Below are positions 27,456 through 36,282 of a stretch of 64,000 bases of DNA, piece after piece. The stretch's first letter is position 1. Each line of letters begins with the position of its first letter. A program made the position numbers and the translations under genes. The DNA comes from Gammaproteobacteria bacterium. GTDB taxonomy: Bacteria > Pseudomonadota > Gammaproteobacteria > Coxiellales > Coxiellaceae. The notes beneath the pieces are model-generated. The model saw nothing but the letters and a program-made list of their open reading frames with translations. It made no database searches and was not told the DNA's origin. The stretch lies in NCBI GenBank assembly GCA_030429175.1, contig JAUIDD010000011.1, positions 1-64,000 on the forward strand. The letters are read 5' to 3'.

Positions 27456-28289
27456 TTATAATGGAAATAATTGTTTTACTGGTTTAACTGTTTCAGTTTT
27501 ATGTACTGCTACTGCAAACATACTCTTTTGAGATAGCTTAGGCTCATTATGTGGTGTATCTGTTAAAACGCCTGCTGTTGCGCCAGCGATTGCTCCACTT
27601 GCAATAAAGCCTGCTAATAGCACAAAACCAACTGCACCAAGTGCAGTTGTTGGTGGAAACCCAAATAGCACACAGGCTAATATACCTGCAGCAATTGCAC
27701 CTATAACACTCAGCTTAATCGAGCGCTTTAAACATTTGCTATTATAATGTTGTTGCACTAAAGTCGCATCAGGAGAGATGATAAGTGCTTTTCTGAGTTT
27801 TTTATGATTAAAACGTGTTGCTTGTTCAGCTATCATTACTTTTTTTGCTGTAACGCTGTCAGCAGGGATAGTCCACTCAAGCTTTCTATTGTGCTCGATG
27901 ACATATGCAATATTAACTTTATCCATTGAGTTTTTCGTATTAACAACAAGATCTCCTGGTCTCAGTGTTGGATAAAGGCGCTTTAAGAATGCATCATAAG
28001 TATCTTGTTTATTTTGTGGTCGATAGAAGTAAATTCGGGCATTAGGCTGCTCAACAAGTTCTCGTGTGACCTGTGCTGTAACACCGTACCACAACGGCAC
28101 CCCACCCACAAAAATCCCAGCAATGCTACCTACCCACAGCGGAGCCAAAATCAAACCAGAGGACGCAATTCCAACTCCCGTAGCTATAAGCACGCCCAAA
28201 CCATAACCCATAAATCCACCGTAGAGCATAGCATCAGCATTGCCCACATCAGACTTTACCAGCCTTGATCCTGTAAATCTTACGCGCAT
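27456..28289 (-). CDS. Membrane-hairpin protein, paralogue B of a tandem pair
   Basis: 277 residues from the ATG at 28289, chosen because GGAGG lies five bases upstream; a start at 28325 would add 12 residues without a ribosome site. Architecture matches the downstream paralogue. A Gly-rich hairpin (GYGLGVLIATGVGIASSGLI) comes first. The central domain has RPQNKQDTYDAFLKRLYPTLRPGDLVVNT and KLEWTI. A second hairpin (SVIGAIAAGILACVLFGFPP) follows, with a basic tail. The intergenic gap to paralogue A is 11 bases, so they form one transcription unit. Function unknown. Confidence 0.8.
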   Translation of the reverse strand: MRVRFTGSRLVKSDVGNADAMLYGGFMGYGLGVLIATGVGIASSGLILAPLWVGSIAGIFVGGVPLWYGVTAQVTRELVEQPNARIYFYRPQNKQDTYDAFLKRLYPTLRPGDLVVNTKNSMDKVNIAYVIEHNRKLEWTIPADSVTAKKVMIAEQATRFNHKKLRKALIISPDATLVQQHYNSKCLKRSIKLSVIGAIAAGILACVLFGFPPTTALGAVGFVLLAGFIASGAIAGATAGVLTDTPHNEPKLSQKSMFAVAVHKTETVKPVKQLFPL

Positions 28290-28333
28290 CTCCCCCTCCA
28301 TTATAAGACCCTTGGTGCGATGCACTAAAAGTC

Positions 28334-28645
28334 TTATACTTTTAGCATTTCTTGAAGCTTGCCCTGCTCAAATAAATTGGTCACAATATCACAGCCGCCA
28401 ACAAATTCACCATTAATATAAAGCTGTGGGATCGTCGGCCATTGCGTGTAATCCTTAATTCCCTGGCGCATGTCCGGATCTTCCAGCACGTTAACCGCAA
28501 CACAGTCATGCATATTCACACCACATTGACTCAGCAAATGCACTACCTTGCCAGAAAAACCACATTGTGGAAAATCAGGAGTGCCCTTCATAAATAAAAC
28601 CAATGGATTTGATTTAACGAGTGTGTCTATTTTTTCTTGGATCAT
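28334..28645 (-). CDS. grxD: Monothiol glutaredoxin Grx4
   Basis: 103 residues with the CGFS active site (PQCGFSGKVVHLL), the conserved LFMKGTPDFPQ lead and the GSH-site WPTIPQLYINGEFVGGCDI. These proteins carry and deliver [2Fe-2S] clusters, often with a BolA-type partner. The partner is encoded immediately upstream (ibaG), followed by the ferredoxin fdxA, making a compact Fe-S unit. Confidence 0.96.
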   Translation of the reverse strand: MIQEKIDTLVKSNPLVLFMKGTPDFPQCGFSGKVVHLLSQCGVNMHDCVAVNVLEDPDMRQGIKDYTQWPTIPQLYINGEFVGGCDIVTNLFEQGKLQEMLKV

Positions 28646-28656
28646 GTTTATCTCAC

Positions 28657-28890
28657 TTATTTGTTTAGCTCATCGGGCGTTAGTGTTTTAAAAGAAAGTG
28701 CATGTATGGTTTGTTGCATTTTATCACCTAATGCTGAATATACCATACGATGGCGTTGAATCTCATTTTTATCCGCAAAACCAGGGCATACAATCATCGC
28801 TTCGAAATGCTGGCCATCGCCATCAATCTCAACGTGGCTATCTGCAAGTCCTGCTTCTATCCATTGTTTAATTTCTTGTGGTGTTACCAT
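28657..28890 (-). CDS. ibaG: BolA-family protein IbaG
   Basis: 77 residues from the ATG at 28890, which shares TAATG with the fdxA stop; the in-frame ATG at 28902 would overlap fdxA. The BolA fold signature is clear: DGQHFEAMIVCPGF, then NEIQRHRMVYSALGDKM and IHALSFKTLTP. The conserved Cys and His fit cluster sharing with a monothiol glutaredoxin. It lies between fdxA and grxD, which supports IbaG rather than BolA proper. Confidence 0.93.
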   Translation of the reverse strand: MVTPQEIKQWIEAGLADSHVEIDGDGQHFEAMIVCPGFADKNEIQRHRMVYSALGDKMQQTIHALSFKTLTPDELNK

Positions 28891-29225
28891 TATTGCTGCC
28901 ACTCCCGCTCGAGGTATTTTATCTTTCCTTCCGTTTCACGCCAGTCATCAGCATCTTCTGGTGCATCTTTCATCGAAGTGATCGATGGCCACTCCTTCGC
29001 AAGATCCGCATTAATCTGCAAAAATTGTTGTTGATCTTCTGGCAAGTCATCCTCAGCATAAATAGCCTCAATCGGGCATTCAGGAACACAAATATTGCAA
29101 TCAATACATTCGTCTGGATCAATTACCAAAAAGTTAGGACCCTCACGAAAACAATCAACCGGACAGACTTCAACACAATCAGTAAATTTACATTTGATAC
29201 ATTTTTCTGTAACTACAAATGTCAT
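28890..29225 (-). CDS. fdxA: 7Fe/8Fe ferredoxin FdxA
   Basis: 111 residues. The N-terminus has [19 protein letters not shown] and then [17 protein letters not shown], giving the two cluster-binding Cys sets typical of FdxA. The acidic C-terminal extension (about 60 residues) is also typical. It is a cytoplasmic low-potential electron carrier. AAGGAG precedes the ATG. Divergent from the cinA-like gene with an 79-base gap between start codons. Confidence 0.95.
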   Translation of the reverse strand: MTFVVTEKCIKCKFTDCVEVCPVDCFREGPNFLVIDPDECIDCNICVPECPIEAIYAEDDLPEDQQQFLQINADLAKEWPSITSMKDAPEDADDWRETEGKIKYLEREWQQ

Positions 29226-29304
29226 GACTACTCCTTAAACAGCACAGTGTCAGGCATTATAAATAAAGCTTTAGCTTTGAGCAATGTACATTTATACTAA
29301 TGTG

Positions 29305-30414
29305 ATGACAAAAACACCTAAAATAGCCATACTCGCCACCGGTGACGAACTTATTAACGGTGATATTGCGAATACGAACGGACAATTCATTGCGCAAACA
29401 TTATTTGACCATCATATGCGGCCTGGCTTACAACTGACCGTTTCGGACAATCTTGACGATATTACTCAAGCAATAAACTATTTACTCGAGCATCACCAAG
29501 GCTTAATCACTATTGGTGGACTTGGCCCCACTAGCGATGACATCACGCGTAACGCACTTTCAAAAGCAATTGACCAACCACTCATTTTTGATGATTTAAG
29601 CTGGCAACATATTCAAACTCGACTCAAGTCACTCAACCTGGCTGTGCCTGAATCAAACAAACAACAATGTTTTTTCCCAGAGACCGCGCGCATACTCGAG
29701 AATACCCGTGGGACTGCCAATGCCTGCTATGTCAATCACCACGGTAAACCCATCTTTATGCTACCCGGGCCACCACATGAATGTCGACCTCTACTCACCC
29801 AACATGTGTTACCTATTTTTCATAAGCATGGTTTTATTCAATACTTTGAAACAGCACACTGGTTTTTGCTCGGCTTAAGTGAAGCACAGATAGCCGAACA
29901 ACTTGATGCGATTGCGAAAGATTTACCAGTGCATCTCGGTTATCGTGCAGCTATGCCTTATATAGAAGTAAAACTTTACTCGAAAGACAAAAAAGTCTTT
30001 GAAAGTCTAAAGCGCAAATTTCTTAACATTATCAAACCACATCTCGTAAGTGATAATCGTAAAACTGCATCCGTATTATTCTATGATTACCTCACCAAGC
30101 TCAGTACACCCATTACCATTATCGACAACGCCACCAAAGGTACGCTTGCGAGTAAGCTTTTAACACCAAACACCTACAAAAAAGTGATCTTCCCAGATCA
30201 TCCGATGCAACATGCACAAATCACTTTTATTGTTGATGGCCTTCATCGCTATTGGGCGCAACAAGCTTGTCAATTTTACGAGATTGATATTGTGATGTTA
30301 CGCCCACATAAACCCGCAAAAAGTAAGCGGATAAAAATACCCAACCGCGGCAACAGCAGTCTCCACTACACTGTAGAATTTTTATGCTGGACCTTGTACC
30401 AAATGGCTATTTAA
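29305..30414 (+). CDS. cinA: CinA-like protein: intact MoCF-type N-domain, eroded PncC-like C-domain
   Basis: 369 residues. The N-terminal domain has IAILATGDELINGDIANTNG and TIGGLGPTSDDITRNAL, then MLPGPPHEC, as in CinA (ADP-ribose pyrophosphatase family). After the middle domain, the C-terminus lines up with the NMN deamidase domain only in outline: IIDNATKGTLASKLL stands where a canonical enzyme has AESCTGGLLA, so the catalytic Ser-Cys-Thr-Gly-Gly is lost. Deamidase activity is therefore unlikely. The start is taken at 29305, closest to family N-termini; an in-frame ATG at 29284 is also possible. Confidence 0.85.
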   Translation: MTKTPKIAILATGDELINGDIANTNGQFIAQTLFDHHMRPGLQLTVSDNLDDITQAINYLLEHHQGLITIGGLGPTSDDITRNALSKAIDQPLIFDDLSWQHIQTRLKSLNLAVPESNKQQCFFPETARILENTRGTANACYVNHHGKPIFMLPGPPHECRPLLTQHVLPIFHKHGFIQYFETAHWFLLGLSEAQIAEQLDAIAKDLPVHLGYRAAMPYIEVKLYSKDKKVFESLKRKFLNIIKPHLVSDNRKTASVLFYDYLTKLSTPITIIDNATKGTLASKLLTPNTYKKVIFPDHPMQHAQITFIVDGLHRYWAQQACQFYEIDIVMLRPHKPAKSKRIKIPNRGNSSLHYTVEFLCWTLYQMAI

Positions 30415-30604
30415 GGCAACTAAAAAGCGTTATTTTACAGTGTCATAAAGATTTATTAAGGAAAAACTTCAAACTGATGCTTGCAATGTGAGAGCAAACC
30501 ATGTACATTTGGGATCGACTGGAAGATTGGCGGGTTACGATTTTTGTAACTCACACAATGGAAATGTAACTAACTGATAAAATGTATACGAATAGGATAA
30601 GACT

Positions 30605-30793
30605 ATGTTAAAAATGACTACTGTTGAAGCTCGCGAAAACTTTTCTGATCTCATTAATAAAGCTGCTTATGGCAATGAACGTGTGATTTTAACACGTCGT
30701 GGTAAAGCGCTAGCTGCTGTTATTCCTTTGAATGACCTTGAGTCTTTGAAAAGCGAAAACGAAGCTGAACTTCGCACTAGCGACGAAGCTTAA
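30605..30793 (+). CDS. Phd/YefM-family antitoxin, no toxin partner visible
   Basis: 62 residues with the YefM/Phd N-terminal dimer and DNA-binding fold: TTVEARENFSDLINKAAYGNERVILTRRGKALAAVIP. The C-terminal toxin-wrapping tail is short and acidic. The next gene is a transporter, not a RelE/YoeB/Doc-type toxin, and no small toxin frame lies on either side. It is therefore an orphan antitoxin or a domesticated regulator. TGTAC-type half palindromes (ATGTACAT at 30501) lie about 100 bases upstream; weak candidates for operator sites. Confidence 0.85.
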   Translation: MLKMTTVEARENFSDLINKAAYGNERVILTRRGKALAAVIPLNDLESLKSENEAELRTSDEA

Positions 30794-30823
30794 GTTCTTT
30801 ATATAGCTCTTGTGGGGAGTTTA

Positions 30824-32263
30824 ATGAGTATGAAACAACTAATTAAATTCCCCCAAGGTTTTATCTCGACGCTCGCAATCATCACACTGGTAGCTGCTGG
30901 TTTTACACTGGTACACTCGCAACTGGCCTCGTATGTGGTCACCATGCTTAATCTGGATGAATCTGCCAGTTTTGCTCTGAATACGACTTTTATTATTTTA
31001 CTGTTTGCGCTACCCGTTATTGGTTGCTACATCACCCAACGCTTACTTGGCTATTTTTTCTCAACTATTGTCTGCCTATCACTTGCCATCACAGGCTTAT
31101 ATACACTATGCTTTCAAACGGTAACCCATTTTTATATTGGTATTGCAGCACTTTCTGTTGGTAATGCTATTGGTATTGCAAATCTTTATATTATGCTGGG
31201 GCGTGTTCTCAAACAACAACCACAAAAACTCATGACTGGCTACACACTAATGTATACATTGATGAATGCCGCAGCAATGATTATGCTTACGATGGCACAT
31301 TCAATGGTTGCTAATTGGGGTTACCAAAGCTGCTTTTTAATGAGTGCTGTATTGTATGTATTTGCGCTATTCATTTTACTATTTAATATACGCAATTTTA
31401 GGCTGATTAATCGTATCTTTAATGGCAAATTTAGCCTAAAACAACGCGTGATTGGTATTGTCTGTCTTCTGGCGCTCATTCCAGTAAGCAGTTTTTTGAT
31501 GCAACATACACAATATAATGCACTCACACTTATCGTTTTTGCGATGGTCGCGTTGTTTTTTATCAGTAAAGCGATCCAAACAGCCGATTTTGCGACACGT
31601 AAAAGAATCTTTACATTTCTTGTTATCACCTCATTTGGTATGACGTTCTGGATACTGTATGCACTTCAACCTAGCATTATCAATGTCTTTGTCGAACACA
31701 AACTTAACCACACCCTCTCCGGCTTCTCAGTACCGGCCGGAGATTTTTTACGCTTTAATCCACTGTGCATCGTAATTTTGGGTAGTCTGTTTAGCATCAT
31801 GTGGCTTTATTTCTATATCAAAAAACGTACACTCGCACTACCCTATAACTTTGCTATTGGTATCGGTTTAATTGGGTTTGCTTATTTATTACTTTCAACT
31901 GGCAGCCACTGGGCTACTATAAGTTATGTTTTGATTTGCGCAGCAGAGCTGCTGATAATACCGACAGGCTTTGTGATGATAAATAAATATGCGCCTAAAC
32001 ACTGCGAAGCTTATCTTATTGGTATTTGGCTGCTATCAAATGCTTTTGGTATTTACGTTGCAAACTCAATTTATAAATTAACAGTTAATCCATACCAAAC
32101 CATTAACCCCCTCATTGACGATAAAATACTGACCACACGCTTCTATGAATTTGGCTTAATTGCAATTGCACTATCGCTAACACTCACATTGCTCGCACCA
32201 AAATTACAGCGTCTAGCAGCTGACACACACGCTCTCGCCTCATCTGACCTAAGCAACGCCTGA
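30824..32263 (+). CDS. POT/PTR2-type MFS transporter, probable peptide:proton symporter
   Basis: 479 residues with about 12-14 hydrophobic helices. Start at 30824 because GGGGAG lies five bases upstream; the upstream GTG at 30812 is less likely. The region FWILYALQPSIINVF followed by VPAGDFLRFNPLCIVI is typical of the proton-dependent oligopeptide transporter family. ExxER-type residues of TM1 are not clearly conserved, so substrate coupling could differ. It lies 30 bases after the orphan antitoxin gene and could be co-transcribed. Peptide uptake suits an amino-acid-using intracellular bacterium. Confidence 0.78.
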   Translation: MSMKQLIKFPQGFISTLAIITLVAAGFTLVHSQLASYVVTMLNLDESASFALNTTFIILLFALPVIGCYITQRLLGYFFSTIVCLSLAITGLYTLCFQTVTHFYIGIAALSVGNAIGIANLYIMLGRVLKQQPQKLMTGYTLMYTLMNAAAMIMLTMAHSMVANWGYQSCFLMSAVLYVFALFILLFNIRNFRLINRIFNGKFSLKQRVIGIVCLLALIPVSSFLMQHTQYNALTLIVFAMVALFFISKAIQTADFATRKRIFTFLVITSFGMTFWILYALQPSIINVFVEHKLNHTLSGFSVPAGDFLRFNPLCIVILGSLFSIMWLYFYIKKRTLALPYNFAIGIGLIGFAYLLLSTGSHWATISYVLICAAELLIIPTGFVMINKYAPKHCEAYLIGIWLLSNAFGIYVANSIYKLTVNPYQTINPLIDDKILTTRFYEFGLIAIALSLTLTLLAPKLQRLAADTHALASSDLSNA

Positions 32264-32367
32264 TAACTATCAAAAATGCCAAAAATTTAATATTTTGTTA
32301 ACCTGAATATGTTTAAATATTAAAATATTAAAAAAGCAAATTATTAACGAAGTATTAAGAGTGTAGC

Positions 32368-33435
32368 ATGAGACAGAATTTTAAGAGATTTTTCAGAGAG
32401 ATATACGGAACACCAAACGATCAGGACCCTCAACATCAATATATTAGAGATGGCTTTTTTGGTAATCCACTTGGCTTTAAGCCATTTAACCTTGCACACG
32501 CTCTAGCAGAGCGATGGGTAAAATCACGCGATAACGATAGCACACCCACCTTTATCGCTAAACAGTTATTCTATGTGCCAGCGCTAGCAATTACAGCAGC
32601 ACTAGGCTTAGCTTATATGCCATTAAAGCTATTTGTCTTAACGCCTGTTAAAGCCATCAGCTCGCTTGTACGACTCGTAACTGAAGCACCACTACGTTTA
32701 CTCGAGAACGGAACAAAACGATTATTTGGTAACACTATCGCTAAGATTTTTCAAATACCAAGGCTCATTATCCGCGCAACATTAGCACCGAGCATAAGTG
32801 CACAATTTGCAGTACAAGCCGATAAAGAAAATGCAGCCGAAAAAAATGGTAATGGATTTATTCAATCGATTAAAGGTAATAAATATAAAATTTTAAGTAC
32901 GATGACAACAATTATTGGCTTAGCTTGTATTTCTGCTGGTTTCGCACCACTCATGCTAGCAATCATCGGTGGTGGTGGTGGTGGCGTCATTAGCACAGCT
33001 ATAGGTGCAATCGCTAAAGCAGTTAAATCAAATTACCTCGCCCATGTGTTATTTGGCACCGCCATCAAAACAACTGTTGGCGGAACCGTTGGTTTAGGCA
33101 AAAAAATATGTGATCACGTTAGAGAGCAGCAAATATCAAAAGCATTATCTGATAATAAAGAAAGAGAAGTATTTCCACAACAATATACAAACAACAGATC
33201 AAAACAAATCAAAGCACTAGAGGATACTCCCGGAGCTCGTGCAGCAAGGATTTTGGAGGCCGTGTTAGAAAAGCCGTCGCAGCTAACCTCAAACTCAAAA
33301 GCTAACGCCTATCAAGAAGGCTCTGTAGCAAACACCGGCATATTTTCACACTGCAGATTTGCAGTGGAAAATAAGCATAAAAATTATGGATTACAAGGTC
33401 ACTTACTTGACACTTCTCGAACAGCAAAACGATAG
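32368..33435 (+). CDS. Hypothetical protein with glycine-rich membrane segments
   Basis: 355 residues, unrecognised. Hydrophobic helices occur near residues 69-95 (FYVPALAITAALGLAYMPLK) and 165-215, where a run of six glycines sits inside LMLAIIGGGGGGVISTAIG. The coding DNA there is a ggt repeat at about 32968-32985. The C-terminal 110 residues are basic and soluble. The 5' region is very AT-rich and has no strong ribosome site. The last 37 bases overlap the convergent membrane-protein gene at 33399. Overall shape resembles the hairpin proteins at 26536 and 27456, without detectable sequence similarity. Confidence 0.7.
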   Translation: MRQNFKRFFREIYGTPNDQDPQHQYIRDGFFGNPLGFKPFNLAHALAERWVKSRDNDSTPTFIAKQLFYVPALAITAALGLAYMPLKLFVLTPVKAISSLVRLVTEAPLRLLENGTKRLFGNTIAKIFQIPRLIIRATLAPSISAQFAVQADKENAAEKNGNGFIQSIKGNKYKILSTMTTIIGLACISAGFAPLMLAIIGGGGGGVISTAIGAIAKAVKSNYLAHVLFGTAIKTTVGGTVGLGKKICDHVREQQISKALSDNKEREVFPQQYTNNRSKQIKALEDTPGARAARILEAVLEKPSQLTSNSKANAYQEGSVANTGIFSHCRFAVENKHKNYGLQGHLLDTSRTAKR

Positions 33436-34184
33436 CGTGTTTCAAAATCATGTAGCATAATCAAAACATAACTTGCAACAAATGGCGCCAAAAGACAGAA
33501 GATAGCGAAATTAAATAAAATTAAGAGATGATAACGTAAAAAGAAATGTGCATGCTGGGTATTAGGCGTAACCAAGACAAATATAATCCCAATCATCGCA
33601 TAAGCGCTAAAGGCTGGTAACCAGCGCATGCCAACCAATTGATAACTGCGTAATAAGGATTTTAAGACTGAAACTTTACGCAGTAATACCAATGGTATTG
33701 CAAACAGCTCAAATACAACGAAGAGTAAAATGGGCATTAAGCCGACTATTGCAAATAACAAGCCATGAATGGCCATATCGACATTGTTTTGCGTACCTGC
33801 GGGCTGACGAAACACATGTGCCATCAATGCGTAATAACCGACAATAATCGCTGCGATTAAAATAATAATTGCAAAATAACTGAGACTGCGCCGCAATACT
33901 GTTTGACAGGCTTCTTGCAAGGTAACGGGCTCACAGATAAAAAGTTGATTGGTCTGATACAGAAGAACGCCACCGCAATATATAAAAAAGATAAACCCGA
34001 CTATTTCAACTATCATATTGAAATAATATGAACTAGATAAGGGCGAGATATAGATAATAAAAGCCTGTGCTAGCGTCAACAAAATAATCGTACTAAACGT
34101 TTCTTTTAATACCGGTAGGGTACGCTTAAATGATGAATCAAAAACTTCAAAAACATCTATTGGTTTATCGGCTAATGGGTGCAT
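33399..34184 (-). CDS. Multi-pass inner membrane protein, last gene of the fad operon
   Basis: 261 residues with about six membrane helices (for example FSTIILLTLAQAFIIYIS, YFAIIILIAAIIVGYYAL, LLFAIVGLMPILLFVVF). Short N-terminal cytoplasmic stretch DKPIDVFEVFDSSFKRTLP. AAGGA lies seven bases before the ATG. It starts nine bases after the fadJ stop, so it belongs to the fadE-fadI-fadJ transcription unit. No known transporter motif is seen; family unknown, perhaps YciC-like by outline only. Confidence 0.75.
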   Translation of the reverse strand: MHPLADKPIDVFEVFDSSFKRTLPVLKETFSTIILLTLAQAFIIYISPLSSSYYFNMIVEIVGFIFFIYCGGVLLYQTNQLFICEPVTLQEACQTVLRRSLSYFAIIILIAAIIVGYYALMAHVFRQPAGTQNNVDMAIHGLLFAIVGLMPILLFVVFELFAIPLVLLRKVSVLKSLLRSYQLVGMRWLPAFSAYAMIGIIFVLVTPNTQHAHFFLRYHLLILFNFAIFCLLAPFVASYVLIMLHDFETRYRFAVREVSSK

Positions 34185-34193
34185 AAAGATTCC

Positions 34194-36269
34194 TTATGAT
34201 TCTATTGTCGTAGCTTGTGATTGTTGGAATTTTGGGCTTGAAGATAAGAGTTTTTGCCAACCAGGGACTGGCTTAAATCTATCACCAAAACGGCTGGCAA
34301 GTGATTCAAGCGTTTCGACCACATGATCATAACCTCTGTGCTGAGCGTAATGCAACGGGCCGCCACGAAATGGTGCAAAACCAGTACCGAAAATCATACC
34401 TGCGTCTAACATATCCTGACTGGACACAACACCCTCATCAAGGCACGCAACTGCCTCATTAAGCATAATCAAAATTAAACGATCTTGTAGCACATCTAAA
34501 TCACGCGGCTCTGATGCTTCAGTTGATTTTTCAGGTATGCCATTTTTATATGTGTAAAAACCGCGCCCTGTTTTAACACCAAGATGCGTTTCGGCAACCA
34601 TTTTTTCAAGTGCTGCTGGTACTTCACCACCAAAAAGTTGACTTAACTCTTTAGCTACTGACAGACAGACATCAAGCCCAATCATATCAGCCAATGTTAC
34701 TGGACCCATCGGCATACCAAATTGCTCAGCTGCTTTATCGATGACATGTGGCGTGAAATTTTCTTCAAGCATTTTCATCGCTTCCATTAAGTATGGCATT
34801 AAAATACGATTGACTAAAAACCCGGGACTACTCTTAACTACAATTGGTGAGCGAGAAATTTGTGTGACAAATTTAGCAGCATTCGTCACAATTGATTGTT
34901 CCGTTTGCTGCCCATGAACCACTTCAACTAATGGCATTTTTGCTACTGGATTAAAGAAGTGAATGCCAACTAAACGTTGTGGATTCTCTAATACAGTTGC
35001 AATTTCCTCTAGTGGAATACTCGATGTATTAGTCGCAATAATTACACCAGGTTTAGCGTGCTGCTCGACTTTTTTAAATATGTCTTGTTTTACTTTTAAA
35101 TTTTCAAACACTGCCTCAATAATTAAATCTGCTCGTGTGATACCACGACCTTCGACATCAGGCTGCAAGCGATCCATCGCCATTTGAATCAAGCTCGGGC
35201 GCTTTAATTTCTTTTTAAACAGTTTATAGGCACGCCCCATGGCAGGCGCAATACGCTCTGGTGATTGATCTTGGAGTGTGACATGAATGCCTTTATACGC
35301 ACAATAAGCAGCGATATCACCACCCATAGTACCTGCGCCGATCACATGCACATGACGTGCTTTAAATTGAGATCCTCTAGCAACCGTTTTCATATCGGTT
35401 TGCAAGAAGAATACCCGCACTAAATTACGTGCTGTTGATCCAATCATTAGCTCTGCAATTGACTTTGCTTCATTGATCATCGCATTACCACGTGCTCCAT
35501 CGCGCACCCAGTTACGTATAATTGCATAGGGAGCAGGGTAATGTGCTTTTTGTACTTTTTTCTTGCGCAATTGCGCATAAAAAACATTACCCACCAGTGG
35601 GCGTAAAAATGGTGAAGCAACAAAACCCTCATACCAAGCAGGCCTATGCCGTCGTGGTTTATTTAGTAAATAATAACGCGCAGCACGCTTTAATTCGCGC
35701 AATGGCACACAAGCATCGACAGCACCCATTTTCGCCATTGCACTCACTGAAAATGAACGTCCTGTTAACATTATCGTCATTGCTTTAACCGCACCTATTA
35801 ACAACGGTAAACGTACCGTACCACCCCAACCTGGATGGATACCCAGTTTTACTTCAGGCAAGCCAATCTTAGTTGATGTATCTTCTGTGGCAATACGATA
35901 ACGACATGCCAAAGCTAATTCAGTGCCACCACCCAGACAAAAACCATGAATACAAGCTACTGTGGGAAAGGGTAATAGCTCTAATTTATCGAAGATAATT
36001 TGTGCTTGACGGATCAATTCAAATGCTTCATCAGCAGTTTTAAGCTTGGTAAATTGTGTGATATCAGCACCTGCTATAAATCCACTTTCTTTACCCGATA
36101 CAATTGCGAGTCCGACTGGACGCGTCTCAACAAGTGTATTGATGATCTGATCTAGTTCGGTAAGCACATCACGACTTAATGAATTCACTGAGGTACCTTC
36201 GCGATCGAAAGTTAGCCATGCAATTTGGTCGCTATCTGTTTCAAGCCGCCAATGTTGATATGTCGTCAC
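34194..36269 (-). CDS. fadJ: FadJ-like fatty-acid oxidation alpha subunit (enoyl-CoA hydratase / 3-hydroxyacyl-CoA dehydrogenase)
   Basis: 691 residues. The N-terminal crotonase domain (about 1-190) has IVSGKESGFIAGADI and the oxyanion stretch CIHGFCLGGGTELALACR, with KLGIHPGWGGTVRLP. The dehydrogenase domain starts with VHVIGAGTMGGDIAAYCAYKG (about residue 310) and shows HFFNPVAKMPLVEVV. It carries out hydration and dehydrogenation of acyl-CoA. The start is GTG at 36269 with AAGGAG six bases upstream. It pairs with the thiolase gene 13 bases upstream. Confidence 0.93.
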   Translation of the reverse strand: MTTYQHWRLETDSDQIAWLTFDREGTSVNSLSRDVLTELDQIINTLVETRPVGLAIVSGKESGFIAGADITQFTKLKTADEAFELIRQAQIIFDKLELLPFPTVACIHGFCLGGGTELALACRYRIATEDTSTKIGLPEVKLGIHPGWGGTVRLPLLIGAVKAMTIMLTGRSFSVSAMAKMGAVDACVPLRELKRAARYYLLNKPRRHRPAWYEGFVASPFLRPLVGNVFYAQLRKKKVQKAHYPAPYAIIRNWVRDGARGNAMINEAKSIAELMIGSTARNLVRVFFLQTDMKTVARGSQFKARHVHVIGAGTMGGDIAAYCAYKGIHVTLQDQSPERIAPAMGRAYKLFKKKLKRPSLIQMAMDRLQPDVEGRGITRADLIIEAVFENLKVKQDIFKKVEQHAKPGVIIATNTSSIPLEEIATVLENPQRLVGIHFFNPVAKMPLVEVVHGQQTEQSIVTNAAKFVTQISRSPIVVKSSPGFLVNRILMPYLMEAMKMLEENFTPHVIDKAAEQFGMPMGPVTLADMIGLDVCLSVAKELSQLFGGEVPAALEKMVAETHLGVKTGRGFYTYKNGIPEKSTEASEPRDLDVLQDRLILIMLNEAVACLDEGVVSSQDMLDAGMIFGTGFAPFRGGPLHYAQHRGYDHVVETLESLASRFGDRFKPVPGWQKLLSSSPKFQQSQATTIES

Positions 36270-36282
36270 ACGATTCTCCTTA

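Noticed and set aside
30415-30604. Possible tRNA or small RNA between the CinA-like gene and the antitoxin
   Set aside because: No cloverleaf, T-loop sequence or terminator could be found; only scattered TGTAC-type half palindromes are seen.
32286-32305. PmrA-like direct repeat (TTTAATATT, 2 bases, GTTAACCTG) upstream of the gene at 32368
   Set aside because: The first half fits CTTAATATT well but the second matches only about 5 of 9 bases, and the region is so AT-rich that such half sites arise by chance. No other candidate effector gene here has the pair.
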